Shown piece by piece: positions 41,501 through 52,348 of a stretch of DNA of 64,000 nucleotides. Location of the stretch: positions 135,579,241-135,643,240 of the forward strand of contig NC_062218.1 in assembly GCF_902686445.1 (NCBI RefSeq), written 5' to 3'. The notes below the pieces were generated by a model. That model saw only the letters and a list, made by a program, of their open reading frames with translations, did not search any database and was not told the origin of the DNA. A program made the translations under genes and the position numbers. This DNA is from Sciurus carolinensis (taxonomy: Eukaryota > Chordata > Mammalia > Rodentia > Sciuridae). The first letter of the stretch is position 1; each line of letters starts with the position of its first letter.

Positions 41501-44500
41501 GAACCTCCCCTTGGGACCTGCTCAAGTGTCTAAACTTATTTTATACCTTAATAAATAGAATCCAGGCCAGTAGTTCCCAATCTGGGGCCTCTGAGCTGAG
41601 AGAGGGAGAATCAAGTTCTTCCTGATTTGGGGCCAAATGAAACAGGAATTCACCTGCCACCATCACCACCTGAAGCTGAGTGACCCAACCACACTGCCAG
41701 TTTTCTTCCTTTTTATCTGAAATTATAACCTTTTGACCAGGACCCAGGCCATTTGCTAGAGAGGTGAGATCTTTTATATCATGGCAGGGTAGGGGTACAT
41801 ATGAAAAAAAATGATCTAAGAGAGACCAGTTGCTGTGGAGTCAGAGGAGACTCAGCATTTACTAGCTCTGTAACCCTGAGTAAATGATTGCCCTCTCTGA
41901 TCCCCAGGCACTTCATCATGAGACGATGGTGGTGCCTAGCCAGCTCATCAGAAAGACTGAATAAAATAACCTCCAGGAGGTCCTTGCTTGCTCAGTGCTG
42001 AGTCCACAAAAGGTTTCTTCCTTTTTCAGCTTATAAGAAGTTTGGAAGCTACTGACACCATGACCTGGATGTGCTCCTTTACTGTATACCCTCTGCCAGT
42101 GTTGGGCAGGTCCTGATAGGGCAGCAAGAAGGTGCCAGTCATGCTATGGGGTTCCCTCCCTGTGGGCTGGGCCATGAGCTGAGGACTCTGGCTGCCTGAG
42201 GTCTGACCCAGTACTAACATCGGGTCCAAGAATTGGGAATTTGGTGTTGGAGAAGATTGTGTGGCTCTTTATTACCTTTTTATATTTTTTAAGCTTTTTA
42301 TTTTGAGATAACTATAGATTCACATGCAGTTGTTATAAATAACACCCCATATACCTTTCTTTCTTTGAGGGGGTGGGGGAGTGGTACTTACCCAATGTAT
42401 GCTTCATCCAGAACAATCTCACAACCAGGAAAATGACATTGATGCCACCCAACAACCTGATTCTGATTTCTCCAATTTTACATACTCTCATTTGTGTGTT
42501 CAGGTGTGCTTTTTGTTCTATGCAATGTTATCACACTTGTAGATACACACAAAGATCCCTCATGCTCTCCTTTCATATCCATGGTCACCTCCCTTCCCGC
42601 ATCCTGAGCCCCAGGCAACTGCTAACTTCCATCTGTAGAATTTCCCATACAGTGTGTGACTTTCCGAGATTGGCTTTTTTCATGCAGCATTATTCCCTTC
42701 AGATGCATCCTCTCTCTGGAGGCTGGAACCCCTTCCCCTCACCCTTAAGTCACACCAAACCCCATCTCTTTCAGGGGGATCAAGGGCAAGATGGAGCTAC
42801 TGGGCCTCCAGGGCCCCCTGGACCACCTGGGGCCCGAGGTCCTCCTGGCGACACTGGAAAAGATGGCCCCAGGGGACCTCAAGGCCCAGTGGTAAGAGAA
42901 GACCTGGAGTTGGAGAACTCAAACCCTGGGTCTATACTGGCCAAAACCCCAAGCCCTGATTCCAGAGCCAACCCCAGCCCTATCCCTAGTACAGACCCAA
43001 CACCAACCTTCACCCAATCCAGATGCTGAACCTGGACCCAAACTTAACTCCAACCCAGTCCCAATTCAAATCCTGTCCTGACTCCAGACCCTAACCCTAA
43101 CCCAGCCCCGTACCCCAGTCAAGCCTTAAATCTTATTCTAACCTGTCCTAACCCAAATCAAGACCTTGACCCCAAACTCATTCTCAAATTCTGATCCACA
43201 ACCCCAATTCCAACTATTATCCAGACTGTAACCCTGACCTCTCAAGAATCTGACCCTGACTCCAAACCCAACTCTTACTCCAAATAGACCCTTTTCCCCT
43301 AACCCTGAACTTGGTTGCAACCTCAGTCTCAATCCTGACCCGACTCTGATCCTACAACTCCTAGGTGGGCCTTTCTCTGCAGATCTTCACCAACCCTTTC
43401 TCCCCTCCCTGCCCCACTTTCTCCTCAGTACTAACTAGTTAGCCTCAGTTTTCCTTTGGTAGTTCAAACCCAAGCCCTGGAAACCAGATCTCATTCTACG
43501 ACCCCTTTCCCTGCCCAGGGACTTCGACCGGACCTTCCCCTCCAATGCAGAGCCCACATCTCCACCAAACTGCCAGCAGGGTGCCCTACTAACACCAGAG
43601 CAGCTTCTCAATTGACTCACCTATTCCTTATCATGTGGGCACATAAGCCTTAACCTTCTCATCTATGCAGTGGGGACAGTGACACCCACTTTTTCAGGGT
43701 TGGGTGAGAATGAAATGAGATCACATACTTAGAGCCCCAGCCCAGGACCTTTGGTGAGTTAAATGGGTTCAACCAAATGTGATGTTCTTGGATCTTCATT
43801 GCTGTTCTCTTGTGTCCCCTCAGGGTCCCAAAGGAGAGCCTGGACAAGACGGGGAGATGGTCAGTATACAGGACATTTCAGAGGCCTGGGCTAGCAGGCT
43901 GTACTTGCCAGACCTGGAAGCCCCTTTGCCACACAGACCCACACCAGGACCACTTAGCGTGCCTGTGTATGCGCTTGCATGCTTAAGTGCCTGAGGCCTG
44001 AGGCCATAAGAGTGGGCATGCCTGCACGCCTGCCCTCTGCCCAGAGTAGGGAAATAAATGGGCAAGGCACCCAGCTGGGACCAAATTCCCATAGCCCCAC
44101 CATCCTGGCCGGAGTCTTGAGCCCTAATGCAGAAGCTGTCCAAAGCACGACCCCCAATCCAGTGACAACCCTTCCTCCTCCTCTTTGAGTTGGGCTGTCA
44201 CCCTTTCTAAAAGGAAGGTGATAAAGAAGACAGGCCTAGGATCAGCCTCCAGTGCGATGTTTAACACCTTCTCTTCTCCTGTTCCAGGGCCCCGAGGGAC
44301 CCCCAGGGTCCAAGGTGAGTGCTCCTCACTCCTCTTCCTGTCCCCCAGGTTTGGGGGACCCCACCCCACTGAAGCAGAGGCAGAAGGGCTAGGAGTCCCA
44401 GGTCCATGACCAATAGCAGGCTACTACAACTCCAGAGGGCTTCTGTTTACCCATCTATTAAATGCGAGCATAATAAACCTTTCCTGCCTCAACTTCACAC

Positions 44501-47500
44501 TGGGCTGTGAGAGTTGAATCACAAAACATAATAGCTGCCTGGTTTTTAATAGACTTCATTTTTGGAGCAGATTTATGTTCATAGCAAAATTAAGTAAAAG
44601 GTACAGAGAGTTCCATAGACCCTCTGCCCATACCCCCACATAGGCACAGCCTCCCCCTTTACCAACATCCTGGACCATAGTCGGTACATCAGCTACAGCT
44701 GATGAACCTACATTGACACATCTCCACCCAAAGTCCATAGTTTACATGGAGGTTCATTCTTGGTGGCGTTGCATTCTGTGGGTTTGGGCAGATGTATGAT
44801 GACATGTGTTCTCCATTACAGAACCTAATGGTCATTTCACTGCCTTAAAAGTCCCCTGTGCTCCACCTGTTCATCCTGTCCTCCTCCTCCTGAATCCCTG
44901 ACAACTCCTGGTCTTTTTACTGTCTCCTTAGCTTTACCTTTTCCAGATGTCACACAGCTGGAGTCATACAGCATGTAGCTTTTTGGGATTGGCTGTTTTC
45001 TTTTCATGGGTTGAGGCCTCATTTCCTTTTAGGGCTATTACCCATGTTGAAATGTACAGTTTATTTTCCCAATCACCCACTGAAAGACATCCTGATTGCC
45101 TCCAAATTTTGGCAATTATGAGTACACCTTTGACCAACATCCATGGACAGGTTTTTGTGTGGTCATGTTTTCATCCATATCAGTTTTTTTAAGCCCGCCC
45201 ATGTCAGCTCTCTTTTCTTCCTGCCTGGGAGTTAGGAAGAAAGGCTGTGGTCCTCCCTGAAGGAGACACTGGATGAGGAGAAGGGAAGGACGAGAAGAGT
45301 GATGCACTTAGTGAGTGCCTGCTGTGAGCACGGGCTTCCAGGGAATTCTCTCTGAGGCTGCTCTTTCAAGAACAGCGACACACCCAGGGTCATTGAGCTA
45401 GGGGGTGACTGACTCAGATGTGGACTCCAAGACTGTCAGCCTCACTGCCCGCTCATTTCTCTGGAGGGGGCGTTCAGGGGTCTTTGGGCTGGCACTAGCT
45501 GTGGGTCCTTGGTGCCACTTCTACCAAAAGAGAAGGGGATCGGTGTGTAGACCAAGCTCCTGGGGCTCTGACCTCTCTCCTGCTCTCCTGTTGTCTCCCT
45601 TTCAGGGTGAGCCTGGCATTCCAGGAAAGAAGGTGAGGGGCCCCCGTGGAAAGGCTTCTTGGCCAGTGACTGGAAGTGGCTGGAGAGAAGGGCAGGGCCA
45701 GAGACAAGGATGAGGATGGTGCTTCCCCATAAGGAAGGTCCCCTTCTCTTCCTGGAATCCTCACTGTGGATGGCTGCCTTGTCCTCTGTCCCAGTGGAGC
45801 CAGGATTGCATTCATTTATTCACAGACTCACTCTTTTCTTTCCTCAAACACGTCAAAGTCATGCTCACTTCAGGGCTGGATCAGTAGTTCTCAAAGTGTG
45901 GTCCTGGGACCAGCAGTGTCAGCATCATCGCCTGGGGGTTTGTTGGAAATGCAAAATTCCAGGCTGAGAGTGTTGCTCAGTGGTAGAGCACTTGTCTAGC
46001 ATGCACAAGGCCATGGGTTCAATCCTCTGTACGGCAAAAGAAAAGAAAGAAATGTAAATTCTAGGGTTCACCCTGGGCCCACTGAATTAGAGGCTCTGGG
46101 GGTAGCCCTGGAGTCTGTTTCAGCAACACTCTGGGCAACTATGATGTGCACCCAGCTTGGGAACCAACCACTGAACTGCAGTCATCTTCCCATGACTAGA
46201 CCTCCTCCTCCAGATCCAGTTCTCAGCTGTTCCCTCCTCAGGTTCCTTCCCTGGGCCACCTGCTCTCCCAAGTCCCTTTCCGTCATGCCATCCTGTTATA
46301 TTCTTTTCCCAAAACTTATGCTAATTCCTGACATGGCACCTTCCACTTATTTGAATATTTCTTGTCTCTTGTCCTCCTATCACTCCTTCTGAGAAGAGAC
46401 CTCGTCTGCCTAACCCACAAAATGTTTGATGAATGTATTAATGAACTTACCCTTGTTCACCTGTCCATCCCTTGTTTCTGCAAACTCCTGCTGAGGCTGG
46501 CCCTGGACTGGTGGGGACAGGGAACAGATGAATCTGATGCCATCCCTGCCCTAGAGGCTCAAGGAGGGGAGGAAGGAGCTGTCTTGACCTGCAGGTCCTG
46601 GTGCTGGTGCCAGGAATGGTCTGGGATGCTGGGGAGTCTAGAGGAGGGAGGAGTGACAGGCCAGCAGAGGATCTGGCAACAGGCCAGGTGGGATGCTACA
46701 GCCTGAGCCCTTCTCTCCTCAGGGGGATGACGGGATGCCCAGCCAGTCAGGGCTCCCTGGGCCCCCAGGGCCCAAGGTAGGTATAGGCCTATTCCCCAGG
46801 AGTCCCTCCCCCTTCCACCTCCCACAGTTGCCTTCTGCCTAGTGAAGCCCCGTCCCCGCCCCTTCACATCATGGGGGTGTGCCCAGGGCAGGCCAGAGGG
46901 AGACATCCTCTTTGTTCCCATCTTAGATGAACCCACTCTCCTCCCTGTCCCCAAGCTGGGAACTAGGTATCATCTGTACACCTTGATCACCCAAACCCTT
47001 GTAATAGCCAAGTCCTGGCCAGCCTGCCTCTAAAATATCTCTTGCACTCCTGAGCTGCCCCAAGTATGTGCCAAAACCCAGACCAGAAGCTGGTAGCGGT
47101 GGCTGGGAAGAGCCTGGAGGTCACCTCCCCCCCTGGTGAAGCGGTTCTCCAGGGACCTGCCAGCAAGGCCCAGCAGCCCCAGGCAGCCCCAAGCCTGTCC
47201 CCAGCACTTGCTGTCACTGTGAATATTTGTATTTTCAGGGCGAGCCAGGGAATGTGGGGCCCCAAGGAGAGAATGGCATGGACGGTGCCCCAGGACCTAA
47301 GGTGACATTAGAGTTGCTCTACTCCAGCCCCCAAAGGCCCCATTCAAACCATCACCCAGCCACAATGGGGAGATGTAGTTTCACCTCTTTTTTGCCTTTA
47401 AATGGGAAGTCCTGGGAGGCCCTGGGCCAGAAGTCTCCTTGAACTCACAATCAGAGGTTGGCATTGGGATGTGGGAGGACAGTGGATCTGGGTAAGTGAC

Positions 47501-50178
47501 AAGGCCTCCATTAGGTCCCTACTGTAGGCCAACCCATCATGTAGCCTTGGGCTCCTGGGCCTCAGTGTCCCCACCTGTTCACAAAATATGCAGTCAGAAT
47601 AGGGTCTCATAGGCCCTCTCTCCGGGAGTCCTATTCTTGTAAGGTGTTTCTGATACACAGGCCATTAGGACCTCAGCGCATGGGACCTGGGCCCTTTGGA
47701 GAAGAGGGCACTGAGGTGGGGCAGGGTGGGAGGGTCCCACGCTTTTGGCTGTAACCATGTGTCTCCACAGGGGGAGCCTGGCCACCGAGGCACAGATGGA
47801 GCTGCGGGGCCCCGGGTAAGCCACCTCCCCTCAGGCCACACCAATGGGATATGGCGGGACCAGTAGCTTCAGAAGCTCCCAGTTCCCACAGAGAACTACA
47901 GGAGAGGAGCTACAGGACCTGGGCACCTCTTTAAAATTTTTTGTATTTATTAATGACTTTAAAATTTCATGATCCGGGGACTGGGGATATAGCTCAGTGG
48001 GTAGAGTGCTTGCCTAGCATGCACAAGGCCCTCGGTTCAATCCCCAGCACCGCAAAAAAAAAAAAAAAAAAAAAAAATTTATGATCCATGCTTGTGGTAG
48101 AATGTTCAAATACAGATGTGTAAAAGGTAAGAGTCCCAACCTCTGTTATTAAATAAGAATTCTTGCCCTGCCCAGGTGACTGTATGCTCTTTTAGACTCT
48201 TGATATTCAAACACAGGTCCTCCATCTGCCTCACAGCATGGCCCTACCCACTGTGATGTGGACCTGCTTTTCCCAGTCCTAAGTGGAGTTTCAAGCCTCT
48301 TACTGGGGGCACAGCCACCCCAACTGGCCCCAGATCTTTGTGACCAGTCCCTGCAGACGTACTTTTACATTAATATCCAGGATTCTATCCTTGACTCTGT
48401 CACCTGTTAAAACCACAACCCCTCTTGCTCCCAGCAGCTGGCTTCTTCCTCCAAAAAATAGGTCTGAGCCCCCAGCCTGGCTGTACAGGTGGCTGGAGTG
48501 TGGCACTGAGTGTGGGCTTTGTGCATACACCGGACAGTTCCGGCCTGACTCTCCACCGCATGCCAGGGGCTGGCTCTGAGCCTGAATCAGTGCTTTTGAC
48601 CTTTCGCTTCTGACCAAGAGCAGCCCCAGTGGAAAAGTGGGGCTCAGAGCGGGCGGGCTGGGCCTGCAGCAGTGCACATGCCCGAGCAGCACACGGGCAC
48701 CTGCACGTGTGGGCGAGTACAGACGTGTGCAGTGCGCACACAGCCGCAATGAATGGGGATGCGACACATGTTTGTGCAGCCTCTACAGGAGTTTGGGAAA
48801 TGAAGGCACGAGGACAGATCCAGCCACTTGTGACCTTCATTGGCCTACACAAGTGTTTCGGAAGGTTGGGGAAGTGGGGGAGGGGTGTTTGGTTTTGGTT
48901 TTGTTTATTTGGCAACATTTAAAAGTCTGAAGACTTCTCATCTAAATTTCCATTTTCTCTGAGAACTCGGGGATCAGGCCTCAGTGGGCGTGAACACCCA
49001 CATGAGGTCAAATCACAGCCACCCCCCAGGCCAGGGGGAGGTTATTCCTCAGTGGGCCCCCAGGCCCCACCTGTCACTTCCCTCACATGCTGAGATTCTC
49101 TCAGCTCACGTCTGAGACCTGCACACACTCCGGAGCTGACCTCAGTGTGCCTGCACGTGGGTATGGGTATCCAGGCTGTTCTGTCCCCCTCGTCTCTGGA
49201 TGTGACACAGAGACAGCTACTACCACATCACCCACCAATGTAGCCCTTCCCTGAAACTCTTATTCTTCTGCCTCAGGGTCCCCCAGGGCTCAAGGGTGAG
49301 CAAGGAGACACTGTGGTGATCGACTATGACGGCAGGATCTTGGATGCCCTTAAGGTAGTGATCCTGGTGGGACCAGGGTACCCCCTTGGTGCTCGTTTCC
49401 TGGGGGAATTGTCTCTCTTTGTGTATTAATCCTGTACTTCTTTGTGCAAGGAATGGGGGCAGCTTACCACAAAGGCCTCAATTCCATTAGGTCTGGATAT
49501 GAAAATCAGTGCTGTGTTGAGACCCACCTGGTGCCCAGAGAACTGCTGTGCATGTGGTTATGTGGCCCCGAGCTCCCCAGAGGTCAAGGAAAAAAGGGAA
49601 GCTCCCCACTCAAGGGCAGGATGCAGAGCATTTCCTGGTCACTAAACCCAGCAATGTCTCCTGGGGCCTTCCTGGGAACCACTGACTAGAGTGCAGGGTC
49701 TTCTATTAATTGTGAGGGGGGACAAGTGGGGAAGGGTCAGGAACCTAAAAAATTGCATGACCTCTGACTGGCAAACTTGGGGCCCACGACCAGTGGAGTG
49801 GGAGGTTGGATGCTAACTGCTCACCAGTACCAGGGAAAGGAGCTGGGGTAGTAACAGTGCAGTCATCAGAAACCAGACTGGGCGCTGGTACCCGACCCCA
49901 CCCGAGCTTCAATTCCAGTTATCTCCCGCAGGCCTCGGGGAAGTACAAGTTGATGGTAACTATGGCCCACTCAGGGCCTGCATGGTGTTGCAAGGTGTGA
50001 TGTGGCCCTAAGGGCGTGCACACGCATGGTGTGTCCTGAGCTAGCTGGGAGCCCCTTGGGAGAAGCTACCATGCAGGCAGTCAGAAGGTGGATTTTGGAT
50101 GCCAGACTGGGGTGAGGAATCAATTGGAAGGACAATAGGCAGCCATAGTTGGTTCTTGAGCAGAATGACCTAAAAAAA

Positions 50179-50224
<46 letters not shown>

Positions 50225-51901
50225 GGGAAAGGCTGGCTGGGGAGTGGACAGTGCATGTCGGGGGCAGAGAACTATAGGCAAGGAGCCCCTCAGGGAGGCA
50301 GGTGTGCAGGAAAGACAGTAAGACCAGGGACAACCCAGTAGAGATGCCAACAAGAAGGGGACTGGTTGGGAAGATTGAGTAGAGGAGTTAGGACAAGAGT
50401 TTGTCAGGCTAGGGGAGCTGGGAGGGGTGTGGCCCTTGGGAAGGGGCATGAGTCTGGGAGTTGATAATGAGCCATGGTGTGGGCAGTGACCTGCAGGAAT
50501 CCTGGGCTGGGACAGAGCCTTGGATATGAGACCAAGCCTTGGAAACACTTGAGACCCTGTCCCCTACCTGTGTGACCAAGAACTCCTTGAGGCCAGCAGA
50601 CAGCCGGTGTCAGTCAGTTGGTCAAAGAGATCACAGGGCAAGTTGAGAGAGTGGGGCAGGTCACTGTTCAGGGTGTTAATTCCTGAGTGACTTGAATGCC
50701 AGCAGTAGATTTAAACTTGCTTTGAGGGGCAGCAGGGAGCCATCACAGAATCTTGAGCAGGAGTGTTTGTGAAGATGTCTGCATTTGGGGGAGACTGACT
50801 CTGAAGGCAGAGGGAATCTGGGCCTTCTGTGGCAGCTGACACTGTGGTATCTTATCCAATGCTGGATGCCACCTCCCTTGCCTGTTCCAAGATCACGGGG
50901 CCAGATCAAGCTATAGGTCCTATGGCTTGACCTGACTGGGTGGGAAGCAGGCTGCAGGAACCCTCCTGCAACCCTGCTGGACAGGGATTTGACCCCACGT
51001 AGAGGGGACAGTGGGCAGTGCAGGGGGGGTGGGGCTGACTAACTGCTGACCAGCTTGACTTTTGTACACAGGGTCCTCCTGGACCACAGGGAGCCCCGGG
51101 GCCACCAGGGATCCCTGGAGCCAAGGTCAGTGCAGATGCAGCTGTGTGGTCCCCAAGTCTCCAGGGTGTACCTCCCCTCTCCTCTCTACCACATTCCCTC
51201 TTCATCCCTTCCCTCCTGGTGTCTTGGCCTGGCTTCTGAGGTCTAGAGGGAGCTTGCTCCTTCCCCACCAATCTGAGTGCCTTTTCTCCCGGCCCTTGCT
51301 ACTCGCTTTTGCTGGAAGGTTCATTCACATATTGAAACTGAAAAATCAGCCCTCAGGACATCACCATGGTCCCATAACTTGCATAGCATTCCTGTGGCTT
51401 GAACCTATCCATTTATAATCTGCCTACTTGTCTCGGAAGAAAGAGTCCAACACATTAAAGTCAGGCAGAGTCTGTTCCCAGAACGGTTGTTCCTGGGCTC
51501 CAGGTCTGAAGCAAGTTATTTAACCCTCTGAACTTCAACTTCCAAATCTGTAACGTACCAGCTTGTAGATCACAGTCCTGGGCTACACCTGCCCCTGAGG
51601 GACTGAGCACAGGGAGGCAGAGGGTGCCCAGCACCCAGTGAGTGCCCTCCTGGAAGTCCAACAGCAGGGATCCCACCCAGGGACAATGATCAGGGAGGCA
51701 GTCAGCCCCTCCCTCAGGCCACCAACCTGCCTCCAAAGCTGAAGGAGGCCTAAACTCCCTTTTACTGCCTGTTCCCTTCCAGGGTGAGCTTGGATTGCCT
51801 GGCGCCCCAGGAATCGATGGAGAGAAGGTCTCTGAGCTTCAAATGTCTTTGTTGATGCTGGTGCTGGGTATTGGAGTGTGTGTGTGTGTGTGTGTGTGTG
51901 T

Positions 51902-51958
<57 letters not shown>

Positions 51959-52302
51959 TAATCCATATAGACCATATAGACATGAACATCTCCCTGGGTG
52001 TCCTTTGCTATGTGTCTTTACTGCTGGGTCCCCAGCATGTGGCACATCATAGTCATGACATAATTGGTCGAGTGAAGGTCTGCGATGACTCAGAACTCTT
52101 GAGATGGGAGTACAAAATTGATTCCATGAGTGCTCCAAAATGGCTACCCCAGTCCCAAATTCTCCCCCAGAACCCCAATCCCCACCTCCTGCCACCCACA
52201 CCCCAGTCTTGCAGGGAGGCAGAGGGGGGTTGTCCCCTCGCTGTCCCAACTCCCCTAGTGCATTCGGCCAAGGCTTCCAGCTACCTGCACACTGGATATT
52301 GG

Positions 52303-52348
<46 letters not shown>

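Larger units (their letters stand above)
39158..42774 (+). other. COL23A1: Intron 8 of COL23A1
   Basis: 3.6 kb. Holds MIR relics (39510-39650, 41828-41975), an AAAAG tract with ID element (40090-40233), an unclassified repeat (40720-41260) and an antisense L1 piece (42278-42720) that runs almost to the exon 9 acceptor. Confidence 0.85.
45633..46722 (+). other. COL23A1: Intron 12 of COL23A1
   Basis: Carries a MER20-like DNA transposon interrupted by an ID element (45882-46174). The rest appears unique. Confidence 0.85.

Noticed and set aside
42775..43029. Exon 9 extended by its open reading frame into the intron
   Set aside because: The frame continues past 42891 but loses Gly-X-Y at once, and GTAAGA is a good donor; the next exon resumes the triplet pattern.
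47976..48077. tRNA-like sequence with A and B boxes
   Set aside because: This and the other ID copies are tRNA-derived SINEs with A tails, not tRNA genes; no cloverleaf is intact.
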